NCBI GenBank assembly: GCA_016928755.1 | Contig: JAFGKB010000026.1 | Span: 1-24,213, forward strand | Length of the DNA stretch: 24,213 nucleotides | Origin: Anaerolineae bacterium | GTDB taxonomy: Bacteria > Chloroflexota > Anaerolineae > B4-G1 > SLSP01 | Reading direction: 5' to 3' | Shown: positions 1 through 6,450 of the stretch, piece after piece | How the letters are laid out: each line of letters begins with the position of its first letter | Position numbering within the stretch: the stretch's first letter is position 1 | Made by a program: the position numbers and the translations under genes | Notes under the pieces: generated by a model | The model's database searches: none | What the model saw: only the letters and a program-made list of their open reading frames with translations | Told to the model about the DNA's origin: nothing

Positions 1-22
1 CATTCACCGCACTAAACACCGG

Positions 23-90
23 TAAAAAATCCTGTCAATCCTGTAAAAATCCGTCCCCTTCTGTTTAATCTGTGTAAATCTGTGTTCTAA
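23..90. repeat. Degenerate short direct repeats in the intergenic tail
   Basis: Read on the plus strand, this stretch has two to three imperfect copies of AATCCTGT(C/A)A followed by two copies of TAATCTGTG / AAATCTGTG. Read on the minus strand it is the ACAGATTTACACAGATT / ACAGGATTGACAGG type of low-complexity repeat that I recall from intergenic regions of many environmental bacteria; that recollection is from memory and was not searched. A GCGGACGCGGATG stretch just beyond (105-117) resembles the sequence that often accompanies it. No gene is seen in 1-171. Confidence 0.45.
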
Positions 91-171
91 AAAACAGTGG
101 CAGGCGGACGCGGATGGGGTGTTTCTTAACACACGCAGGCCACTTGGAGCAATTTGGGGGAACAGGGAAAC

Positions 172-200
172 AAAAAAGCCATTGCTATATTAGCAATGGC
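172..200 (-). terminator. Rho-independent terminator of the foldase gene
   Basis: On the minus strand a perfect 9-bp stem (GCCATTGCT / AGCAATGGC) with a 5-nt AATAT loop is followed directly by six T. It lies about 30 nt downstream of the stop codon of the SurA/PrsA-like gene, which it most likely ends. Confidence 0.9.
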
Positions 201-232
201 TTTCTCTGATTACGTCTGATTACGTCAGCATT

Positions 233-1384
233 CTAAAGCTCTGGAACTGCCTTCTGCCAATCCAAATACTCCACAAGTTCCGCCTTCTGAGCGGTCACCC
301 ACTCGGTGTACTTCTCTTGCTGTGCTTGTGATAAGAAACTCTCGCTTAACTCACGTACCTCGTGACCTGAAACATAAATCACGTAATACTGTTGCATCTC
401 CTCATCGGCAATCACATCCGACGCACCACCAACCGGTGTATCAAAAGCGGCGTTCTCGAACTCTTCCCCTAAATCAAGGGACAGATACCCTCTGGGGAGC
501 CAGGGGAAACTTTGCCCTAGGGTCAGGTCGTCGTCATCATCCAACAACTCCGTTGTCAGGTCCGTGGCAGATTCGCCGTTCTCCAGACGTTCCTTGAGGG
601 CCTGTGCCTCTGCCTCGGTCCCGGCAGCCAGGTAAACAATCTCTACCTGTTCGGCCTCTGTCTCGGCCTCACTGCTGATGGCTTCTTGCACCTTGCTGTA
701 CAGCACATTGGTCTCTAACATCCGCCGGTACTGTTCTTCTGAGAAATTGTTTATCTGTAATACATTCTCTTTAAAGGCTGCGTAAGTTTCGTCGTATTCT
801 GCCTTAGTCATCGGGGCCGCGGTCCCGGTTAAAGTCTCGGTATCGGTGATGACCGCCTCGCGGTCATAGCCCATCATGGTCTCGGCCCTGATATCAATCT
901 CTTCTGTACTGGCAACCAGTCCTCGCTTCTGCGCTTCTTGGCGAATTAACTCTTCCTCAACCATTTGCTCCAGGATTTGTTCCGCGAAGCTTTCCGCATA
1001 TTCGGCTGCAAGCTGTTGTTCCAGGCTGCTGGCCATATACTGTATCTGCTGGTAGAAGGAGTTTTCCCCGGTATTACCACTGGCTGCTAATTGGTCAAGC
1101 ATAGTCTGGTACTGGACCAGTTGAACATTGGCCATACTACGTTCATAACGCACACGGGCTTGGAAGTCACGGGTTGCGATTTCCGCATCTCCTATTTTTA
1201 CTATAGGAGCCTGGGCTTTGATAATGTATTCATTAACCAAGCCATAAGCAACAATCAATATAATGACACCAAGGACGGCGACACTGATTTGTATAAGGGT
1301 GCGTCGCAGTTCGGCATCCTTTTTCTTGTGTGCAACTTCCCGGCGGGTCACAACTTTCTTTGTACTCTCTTTACTTTTTGCCAT
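233..1384 (-). CDS. Membrane-anchored SurA/PrsA-like peptidyl-prolyl isomerase
   Basis: This 383-residue protein has a basic N-terminus (about 1-28), one hydrophobic membrane segment (about 29-50) and an extracytoplasmic part. The part from about 60 to 240 resembles a SurA N-terminal chaperone domain: a short IVKIGDAEIATRDF strand-helix start followed by long helices. The region of about 245-350 looks like a parvulin-type rotamase domain, with the usual A-x-A-L-K-E-R-L-x-x-G start, then a Gly/Trp/Pro-rich middle, then D-x-x-x-YYVIYVSG. Such proteins help exported proteins fold outside the membrane; I infer the same here. An AGGAG site lies 6 nt before the ATG. It sits 75 nt behind rpsR, but a hairpin between them suggests partly separate expression. 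The catalytic competence of the rotamase domain cannot be judged from motifs alone. Confidence 0.8.
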   Translation of the reverse strand: MAKSKESTKKVVTRREVAHKKKDAELRRTLIQISVAVLGVIILIVAYGLVNEYIIKAQAPIVKIGDAEIATRDFQARVRYERSMANVQLVQYQTMLDQLAASGNTGENSFYQQIQYMASSLEQQLAAEYAESFAEQILEQMVEEELIRQEAQKRGLVASTEEIDIRAETMMGYDREAVITDTETLTGTAAPMTKAEYDETYAAFKENVLQINNFSEEQYRRMLETNVLYSKVQEAISSEAETEAEQVEIVYLAAGTEAEAQALKERLENGESATDLTTELLDDDDDLTLGQSFPWLPRGYLSLDLGEEFENAAFDTPVGGASDVIADEEMQQYYVIYVSGHEVRELSESFLSQAQQEKYTEWVTAQKAELVEYLDWQKAVPEL

Positions 1385-1400
1385 TCTATACTCCTAATAT

Positions 1401-1438
1401 AAACAAAAGGCATAGGGATATAGAAAACCCCTATGCCT
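1401..1438 (-). terminator. Terminator hairpin after rpsR
   Basis: On the minus strand a perfect 10-bp stem (AGGCATAGGG / CCCTATGCCT) encloses a short loop and is followed by TTTTGTTTA. It lies 21 nt past the rpsR stop and 17 nt before the foldase start codon. It probably ends the ribosomal-protein operon, with possible read-through into the foldase gene. Confidence 0.8.
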
Positions 1439-1458
1439 GGTGATTTACATCCTGGGTG

Positions 1459-1737
1459 TTATGCTTCGGACTCCGCGACAAAAGGCAGTAACGCCATATG
1501 CCGGGCACGCTTAATCGCTACTGCCATCCGACGTTGGCACTTAGCGCATAATCCGGTTTGACGCTGAGGACGAATCTTGCCCCGCTCGGTAACATAGCGG
1601 CGTAACATATCCGCGTCCTTGTAATCAATAAAATTAATCTTCTCGGCGCAGAAGTAACATGCCTTCACGCGCTTGGGCGTGAAACGACGACGACGTCGTC
1701 CGCCCCCGTCATTGCCACCTCTATTATTGTAAGCCAT
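1459..1737 (-). CDS. rpsR: 30S ribosomal protein S18
   Basis: This 92-residue protein has the S18 signature: a basic Gly/Arg-rich start, the RRRRFTPKRVKACYFC segment, and a YKDADMLRRYVTERGKI core. It binds 16S rRNA on the 30S platform together with S6. Two CXXC pairs, C27/C30 and C64/C67, mark it as the zinc-binding (C+) form; many bacteria have a paralogue without these cysteines. The gene is third in the rpsF-ssb-rpsR order that is conserved in bacteria, 21 nt after ssb. An AAGGAGAG site precedes the ATG. The usual downstream partner rplI is absent; a foldase gene follows instead. Confidence 0.97.
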   Translation of the reverse strand: MAYNNRGGNDGGGRRRRRFTPKRVKACYFCAEKINFIDYKDADMLRRYVTERGKIRPQRQTGLCAKCQRRMAVAIKRARHMALLPFVAESEA

Positions 1738-1758
1738 TTATACTATCTCTCCTTGAAT

Positions 1759-2151
1759 TTAAAACGCAATGTTTTCTTCTGGGTAGTCATCGTCATATTG
1801 TTCTGCATGCTCACTATTGTGGTCATTCAGGAAAATCAACTCTTGCGCGACTAATTCAGTGCGATAATGCCGCTCTCCGTCGGAGTTTTCCCAAGAACGG
1901 GTTTGCAAACGTCCTTCGACATAGATCTGTGAGCCTTTATGTAAGCGTTTCTTGCATAGCTCCGCCAGTCCACCCCAGGCCACGACGTGAAACCATTCTG
2001 TTTCTTCTTGACGTTCCCCGTCGTTATTTGTCCAACCTCGGGTTGCTGCCACACTGAACGATGCAACTGGCCGCCCGGTAGCCGTGAACCGCATTTCCGG
2101 TTCTCGACCTAGACAACCAATAACCATAACTTTGTTTAGCCCACGCGCCAT
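1759..2151 (-). CDS. ssb: Single-stranded DNA-binding protein
   Basis: At 130 residues this is a short SSB. The OB fold fills about residues 1-107 and starts with the typical MARGLNKVMVIGCLGREPEMR; the conserved FSVAATR, W-F-x-V-x-x-W and Y-V-E-G-R-L-Q-T-R-x-W motifs are all visible. SSB coats single-stranded DNA during replication, repair and recombination. The C-terminal linker is very short, and the tail is acidic and ends in IAF instead of the common IPF, so the partner-docking tip is kept in a slightly divergent form. It sits between rpsF and rpsR, the classic arrangement, and is surely co-transcribed with them. Confidence 0.97.
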   Translation of the reverse strand: MARGLNKVMVIGCLGREPEMRFTATGRPVASFSVAATRGWTNNDGERQEETEWFHVVAWGGLAELCKKRLHKGSQIYVEGRLQTRSWENSDGERHYRTELVAQELIFLNDHNSEHAEQYDDDYPEENIAF

Positions 2152-2186
2152 TATAAGATTTCCTCTAACGATGATTTACACTCAGA

Positions 2187-2636
2187 TTAGTTTTCCGCTT
2201 CTTCTCCACCCTCATCTGGGGGGGCTTCAGTAGAAGCTGGTTCTTCTTGTTTGTCCTCTACTACAACCTCAGCTTCCTTGGGTTCGGCTTTAGCTTCTGG
2301 TTGGGCTTGGGCCGGACGAGACCTGCTTTGGAGTAGGGGCATCTTGTTATCCATACGGATGATTTGCTCGCGGACTATATCCTCAAGCAACAACAGATTG
2401 CGCTCAAATTCCTTGACCTTCAAGGTTTCCATTGTGAACTGCATTAAGTAATAGCGTCCCTCGCGGTGATTTTTGATAGTATACGCCATCTTGCGCAGTC
2501 CCCAGCTCTCAAAATAGAGAACTTCACCATTACCTTCGTCAAGGTATCCCCGGATTTTCTGCAGAACTACTTCTGTTTCCTCTTCATTGAGGCCCGGGTT
2601 CAAAATAAACATTAACTCATAATTACGGGCTGTCAA
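2187..2636 (-). CDS. rpsF: 30S ribosomal protein S6
   Basis: The first 97 or so residues are a standard S6 domain: RNYELMFILNPGL, a GLRKMAYTIKNHREGRYYLMQF core, and the end of the domain at NLLLLEDIVREQIIRMDNK. The remaining 50 residues are a low-complexity Ala/Glu/Pro/Lys tail, acidic toward the end, that is probably disordered. S6 forms a dimer with S18 on the 30S platform. The start codon is TTG: the codons read TTG ACA GCC CGT, and a strong AGGGAGGAGG site lies about 9 nt upstream with no ATG better placed. First gene of the rpsF-ssb-rpsR operon, with a promoter candidate about 80 nt upstream. Confidence 0.96.
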   Translation of the reverse strand: MTARNYELMFILNPGLNEEETEVVLQKIRGYLDEGNGEVLYFESWGLRKMAYTIKNHREGRYYLMQFTMETLKVKEFERNLLLLEDIVREQIIRMDNKMPLLQSRSRPAQAQPEAKAEPKEAEVVVEDKQEEPASTEAPPDEGGEEAEN

Positions 2637-2662
2637 AACTAATTACCTCCTCCCTTGGGATT

Positions 2663-2693
2663 GCTCTTCTTGTTTGCCCAACAACAAGAGCGG
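2663..2693 (-). promoter_or_regulatory. Hairpin in the rpsF leader, possible S6:S18 autoregulatory site
   Basis: The leader holds a GCTCTT ... AAGAGC inverted repeat with a slipped CTTGTT / AACAAG extension, and a CCG triplet directly 5' of the stem on the minus strand. In many bacteria rpsF leaders carry an RNA element, with a conserved CCG, that binds the S6:S18 dimer. The position fits, but I could not fold this into the full consensus, so the assignment is only a suggestion. Confidence 0.25.
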
Positions 2694-2719
2694 AAAGTTT
2701 TTGCCTCTAGGGCCGGTTC

Positions 2720-2747
2720 ATCTTACCATAGAATGTAGGTTTGGCAA
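2720..2747 (-). promoter_or_regulatory. Putative sigma-70 promoter of the rpsF operon
   Basis: On the minus strand TTGCCA (2742-2747) and TAAGAT (2720-2725) are separated by 16 bp. The start of transcription would be near 2713, leaving a leader of about 77 nt before the TTG codon of rpsF. The 16-bp spacing matches other promoters in the window, but TAAGAT is only a fair -10. Confidence 0.45.
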
Positions 2748-2840
2748 ATCAAATACATTTACGAAGTCTTCCTCTCCTACTTCCCTCCACTGACAGAGAG
2801 TGCATGTAGGTGCAAAGTACGTCATTTTATAGCGTACAGG

Positions 2841-2873
2841 CGTCGTCTTACAGCGTCGTCTTACAGCGTCGTA
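2841..2873. repeat. 13-bp tandem repeat spanning a stop codon
   Basis: CGTCGTCTTACAG occurs twice in tandem (2841-2853, 2854-2866), followed by a third partial copy CGTCGTA (2867-2873). The stop codon of the response regulator lies inside the second unit. This looks like a small slippage duplication at the end of that gene. Confidence 0.8.
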
Positions 2874-3565
2874 AACCGGTATCCCACACCTGGCTCGGTG
2901 AGGATAAAAGCGGGGTTGCTGGCATCTGCCTCGACTTTTTGACGTAAACGCCAGATATACCAGCGCACTGTTTTGGGGTCGGCCTCACTATCATAGGACC
3001 AAACGGCGTTATAGATAGCTTTCACAGAGTAGACCCGTCCTGCACGTTCGGCCAGGTAGAGGAGTAATTGATATTCGGTAGGCGTTAGGTGCACTTCTTC
3101 ACCATTAGCGAAGACTTGAAAAGTTTCCCGGTTAATGACCAACTTGCCCCCGCCAAAACGTAGGACTTTAGGGGGTTCTTTGGTAATCATCCGGGTGCGG
3201 CGTAGCAGGGATTCGATGCGGGCCATAAGCTCTTGAATGTTAAACGGCTTAACCACATAATCATCGGCACCCATCATCAGCCCTTCCACACGATCTTGAA
3301 CCTGTCCGCGTGCGGTTAAGAAAAGTATGGGAATTGTAGACCGCTCGCGAATTCGCTGGCAGACAGTGCGCCCATCCAGTCCCGGCATCATTACATCTAG
3401 GATAACCAAATCTACCGGCTCCTGCTGGAAAAGTTCCAGTCCCTTTTGACCGCTGTCCGCAGTTTGCACCTGGAATCCGTGGGCTTTCAATGTCATTCCT
3501 ACCAGGCGTAGTAGCCCCTTATCGTCGTCTATGACCAGAATTTTCCCTTTATTTTCTTCGCTCAC
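2861..3565 (-). CDS. OmpR/PhoB-family response regulator
   Basis: This 234-residue protein has a receiver domain (about 7-120) and a winged-helix DNA-binding domain (about 135-232). The receiver shows the acidic pair D13/D14 (with D15), phospho-acceptor D57 in LVILDVMMPGLDG, T84 and K106 in VVKPF, so it looks fully active. The effector half has the family pattern LTPTEYQLLLYLAERAGRVYS ... DPKTVRWYIWRLRQKVE ... GVGYRF. It would be phosphorylated by a sensor kinase and then bind DNA. No histidine kinase gene is in the window, so it is an orphan here. The start codon is GTG, preceded by GGAGAGG. It lies 50 nt downstream of rnpB on the same strand with no clear terminator between. Its target is unknown; a Pho-type role is possible because a PhoB-like direct-repeat array lies in this window, but that link is speculative. 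Confidence 0.93.
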   Translation of the reverse strand: MSEENKGKILVIDDDKGLLRLVGMTLKAHGFQVQTADSGQKGLELFQQEPVDLVILDVMMPGLDGRTVCQRIRERSTIPILFLTARGQVQDRVEGLMMGADDYVVKPFNIQELMARIESLLRRTRMITKEPPKVLRFGGGKLVINRETFQVFANGEEVHLTPTEYQLLLYLAERAGRVYSVKAIYNAVWSYDSEADPKTVRWYIWRLRQKVEADASNPAFILTEPGVGYRFTTL

Positions 3566-3614
3566 ATTGCCTCTCCAGCTTGGTCAGTGCAGCATTTTTT
3601 CCATCCAATATTCA

Positions 3615-3983
3615 AATTGGAGCCAGCCTATAAGCCGGATTCTGTCCTTTATATAAAGGTGGTGATCATCTATCTTGGGGATTGGTTACCCAATCCCTCT
3701 AGCAGCCTACCCGGAAGTTATGGATACGGGCCGCATCCTGGCTTTGCCTGCCTTCCTGCTTGGCTTTGCTCCCGATGGGGGTTACCTGGCCACACCGGTT
3801 ACCCAATGTGCCGGTGGTCTCTTACACCACCTTTTCACCCTTACCAGCAATGCTGGCGGTCTGTTTCTGTGGCCCTTTCCGCGAGTTACCCCGCCCGGGT
3901 GTTACCCGGCATCGTGCCCTGTGGAGTCCGGACTTTCCTCGGACCGTTATACCGGCCCGTGACCACCTGGCTAGCTCCAACTA
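3615..3983 (-). ncRNA. rnpB: RNase P RNA, class A
   Basis: This is the catalytic RNA of RNase P, which trims tRNA 5' ends. On the minus strand the near-universal GAGGAAAGTCCGGACTCC segment is at 3923-3940 and the 3' conserved ACAGAATCCGGCTTATAGGC at 3626-3645. The ends form a 12-bp P1 helix: TTGGAGCTAGCC (3969-3980) pairs with GGCTGGCTCCAA (3617-3628), with one G-U pair. A GGTGAAAAGGTGGTGTAAGAGACCACC region and the GC-rich hairpins expected of the bacterial A type lie between. Length is about 367 nt, normal for the class. The 5' end is set by a promoter ending 7 nt upstream. No protein is encoded on either strand here. Confidence 0.96.
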
Positions 3984-3989
3984 TCTATG

Positions 3990-4018
3990 TGTATACTACA
4001 TAATTGCAGTTTCGTCAA
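3990..4018 (-). promoter_or_regulatory. Sigma-70 promoter of rnpB
   Basis: On the minus strand TTGACG (4013-4018) and TATACA (3990-3995) are separated by 17 bp. The predicted start, near 3983, coincides with the 5' end of the RNase P RNA as judged from the P1 helix, which supports both calls. Confidence 0.75.
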
Positions 4019-4067
4019 CTTGATTTTAGATTATCGAAAGTATAAATTTAGTTGCTTTGTAAACACT

Positions 4068-4165
4068 AGACTACAAAAGTCTTAACAACCCTCTCGTAAA
4101 GCAAACTTCCGCATATTAAGATGTGCTCAGGCCAAGGCAATAACCCGCTAAGACTTTTGTAGTCT
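4068..4165. repeat. 98-bp element bounded by a perfect 17-bp inverted repeat
   Basis: AGACTACAAAAGTCTTA (4068-4084) recurs as its exact reverse complement TAAGACTTTTGTAGTCT (4149-4165). Each arm is itself a small palindrome (AGACT-5 nt-AGTCT), so arms can fold alone or with each other. The 64-nt centre has no open reading frame. It lies between the rnpB promoter and the stop of the metallophosphoesterase gene (4171). It could be a REP/MITE-like element or a transcription-end structure, but there is no T run and no clear target duplication. Confidence 0.7.
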
Positions 4166-4170
4166 TGGTA

Positions 4171-5355
4171 TCACTCTTTCCCGATCTTCCACAGGATAAT
4201 CTCCGGCGGTGCCAGGAACCGTGCCCTGGGCGCGCCTAACCCCTCAACACCTATCCCCCGGCTTACATATAGAGTGGTCCCTTGCTCGGTATAACGTCCC
4301 ATCTCATAGCGTTTTCCCCAACGTGAGCTGGTTGCTAGGGCACCATAGAGAGGTAACCGGAGTTGTCCCCCGTGAGTGTGTCCGGCAAGATAGAGTGTCA
4401 CTCCCATCTTTGCCACTTCTGGCATAAGATCAGGGGTGTGGTAGAGTAGCATACTATCGGCGTCCGGAGGGACTTCTGTTTGGAGCAGGTTTCTCAGCCG
4501 GTCAATGTCCTGGCCCTCGTCATATGTATTTTTTATCCCTATCAGCCAGATTTCCTGGTTCTCATATTCAATCTTCACCGCTTCGTTATTGAGCCAGTGA
4601 ATGGGCAACCCCTCAAATATGCGGGGGACGATTTCAGGATGGTCAACTACCGGACTGCCTGTGATCGCATACACCCCTAACGGGGCATGCAATGTGGATA
4701 AGATATCCCTAATTCCGGCTTGTGACCGGTCATCATAGACCGAAGAGAGATTCATATAGTCCCCGGTGAGCAAGATTAAGTCCGGTGCCAGTTGTTCTAA
4801 CGTGGCTAATAGCTTATCTTCTCTGGGAGAAGGGTGTTCAAAGTGGATATCGGAAATATGTAATACCCGCAGCGGGTGGGGGGCCTGCCAATGGGGGAGA
4901 TTCAGCTCTTGGTAAGTTACCCCTAACTTGAAGGGTTCAATCCACGTGGCGTAGATAGCCGTAATACTTAAGCCGGTATAGAGTAGGGTCAGCACTATTA
5001 AACCACTGTTTCCAGGGATGAGCCAATGCACAAGCCATGAGAGTAGTACCCGCACAATGACCAGCCCCAAGAGTGAGGGGGTCACCGGTCCCCAGGAACG
5101 TTGCTTGATGGGTAAGAGTGCCAACATAACCCAGTCGAGGATAAGGAACAGGCTCCCCAAGATCGCTGCGCTTAGTTGTTGGCCGGACCAGGGCCAGCAT
5201 GTGACCGCGATAAGACTGGCCCAGGCCGGTAATAATAACGCCGGAGGTATCTGCCCTAAATGTGCTGTGAAAATAAAAGCCTGATGCACCCATGAACTGC
5301 TGCCGTCGGCGCGGTCCGGGGGAATTTCTGGAAGTCCGGGTATGCTATGGTTCAT
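4171..5355 (-). CDS. Membrane-anchored metallophosphoesterase (YkuE-like)
   Basis: The protein has 394 residues. Hydrophobic segments at about 35-55, 62-82, 92-112 and 117-138 anchor it, and a calcineurin-like phosphoesterase domain fills about 163-390. Metal-binding motifs visible are D169-x-H171 (HISDIHF), G198-D199 (LLTGDY), H306 (LYHTPD) and G325-H-T-H-G-G (the two histidines at 326 and 328). The usual GNHD/E motif is missing: at 233-239 the protein reads GSPVVDH, so the Asn that bridges the metals and the catalytic His are not in their normal place. Family members hydrolyse phosphate esters, some of them lipid-linked; the substrate here is unknown. Its ATG overlaps the TGA of the preceding gene (ATGA), implying translational coupling as the last gene of the acyP operon. 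Confidence 0.85.
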   Translation of the reverse strand: MNHSIPGLPEIPPDRADGSSSWVHQAFIFTAHLGQIPPALLLPAWASLIAVTCWPWSGQQLSAAILGSLFLILDWVMLALLPIKQRSWGPVTPSLLGLVIVRVLLSWLVHWLIPGNSGLIVLTLLYTGLSITAIYATWIEPFKLGVTYQELNLPHWQAPHPLRVLHISDIHFEHPSPREDKLLATLEQLAPDLILLTGDYMNLSSVYDDRSQAGIRDILSTLHAPLGVYAITGSPVVDHPEIVPRIFEGLPIHWLNNEAVKIEYENQEIWLIGIKNTYDEGQDIDRLRNLLQTEVPPDADSMLLYHTPDLMPEVAKMGVTLYLAGHTHGGQLRLPLYGALATSSRWGKRYEMGRYTEQGTTLYVSRGIGVEGLGAPRARFLAPPEIILWKIGKE

Positions 5356-6389
5356 GATTCAAAAATGCGTGTTATCTCATCTCGCGCGAAGACAGGAAGT
5401 GGCCGGTTACCGGCTTGGCCCTGGAGTAAAATTCCCGGTTCCTCCCGGACAACCCCGATAATGCTCACCGCAATACCATGACGCTCTAAGTAGTGGGTGA
5501 TAGTCTCTGCGTCATTGGGATTGACGGCTGCCAATAGTGACCCTGATGCGATCAAGCCTAGTGGGTCTAAGCCTAGCGTGTCACAGAAATCCAGGGTCTC
5601 TTGATAAAAGGGCAGTGCTGCTTCCTCGATTACCGCTCCTAAACCCGCGGCCTGCATCATCTCCTGTAGCCCGGTTGCTACTCCACCTTCGGTTGGATCG
5701 TGCATAGCGTGGACTTCGCCCGCAGTGGTCATTAACAGTGCATCCTTTACCACACTGATACCGGGATTATGTAGCATATTGGCGGCTTTATCCAATTTCT
5801 CATTAGAGATTGTTCTCGAAAGCTTGTCTCGCATCTCACGGGCCAGGAGCGCGGTTCCCTCAACAGCAATTCCTTTGGTGAGGATTAATTTATCGCCGGG
5901 TTGTGCGCCATTTGAGCGTATCAAATCTCCTGGCGCTATCTCGCCAAACATATTTCCCACCACAATGGGACGATTGAGTTTATGGGTGATTTCAGTGTGT
6001 CCGCCAATAAGCCGGGCACCTAATTGCGCACAGGCCGCGTGAATCTGGTGAAATATCTGTTTAACCAACGTCTGGTCGGTCTGCCCTTCCGGTAGCAATA
6101 GTGTAGCAATAAACCACTCTGGTTTGGCTCCCAGGCAAGCGATATCATTAGCATTCACATTGACCGCATACCAGCCAATCTCATCGGTGGCAAAAGTGAT
6201 GGGGTCACTTTTGGTGACCAAATACCGGTTCCCAAAAGCCACCACCGCCGCATCACAACTTAAGCCTGGCCCCTGAATGAGGCGGGGATCTGGAGGTGTT
6301 TGCAATTCACCTAATAGCTTGAGTAAATCATCTTGGGGGAGTTTCCCTATCGGGTAGAGCGTGTTAGTCGCATCGTGGTCAGTAGACAT
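5352..6389 (-). CDS. AIR synthase-related protein, HypE-like
   Basis: The 345 residues show the two-domain PurM/SelD/HypE fold. The N-terminal half carries the ATP-binding features: GLSCDAAVV, TKSDPITFA, VNVNANDIACLGAKPEWF, IGGHTEIT. The C-terminal half (about 155-335) begins at GDKLILTKGIAVEGTALLA and includes HDPTEGGVATGLQEM, very like HypE. HypE makes the thiocyanate that becomes the cyanide ligand of NiFe hydrogenases and ends in a reactive cysteine. This protein ends in ITRIFES with no terminal cysteine, and no other hyp genes are nearby, so hydrogenase maturation is unlikely or at least not shown. An ATP-dependent activation of an amide or carboxyl oxygen is the safest general statement. 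A GGAG site lies 11 nt before the ATG, and the stop overlaps the next start. Confidence 0.8.
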   Translation of the reverse strand: MSTDHDATNTLYPIGKLPQDDLLKLLGELQTPPDPRLIQGPGLSCDAAVVAFGNRYLVTKSDPITFATDEIGWYAVNVNANDIACLGAKPEWFIATLLLPEGQTDQTLVKQIFHQIHAACAQLGARLIGGHTEITHKLNRPIVVGNMFGEIAPGDLIRSNGAQPGDKLILTKGIAVEGTALLAREMRDKLSRTISNEKLDKAANMLHNPGISVVKDALLMTTAGEVHAMHDPTEGGVATGLQEMMQAAGLGAVIEEAALPFYQETLDFCDTLGLDPLGLIASGSLLAAVNPNDAETITHYLERHGIAVSIIGVVREEPGILLQGQAGNRPLPVFARDEITRIFES

Positions 6390-6450
6390 CTTTAAATCAT
6401 CTCCATTTGTTAGTCTTTGGGACTTTTTGTGTTAAAGGTGTGCTTGTAGC

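Noticed and set aside
2841..2873. CRISPR-like array
   Set aside because: The units are 13 bp, contiguous, with no spacers, and overlap a gene end.
3587..4023. Overlapping plus-strand reading frames of 87-138 codons opposite rnpB
   Set aside because: They are Pro/Cys/Gly-rich translations of the antisense of a structured RNA; the conserved RNase P sequences and P1 helix explain the region.
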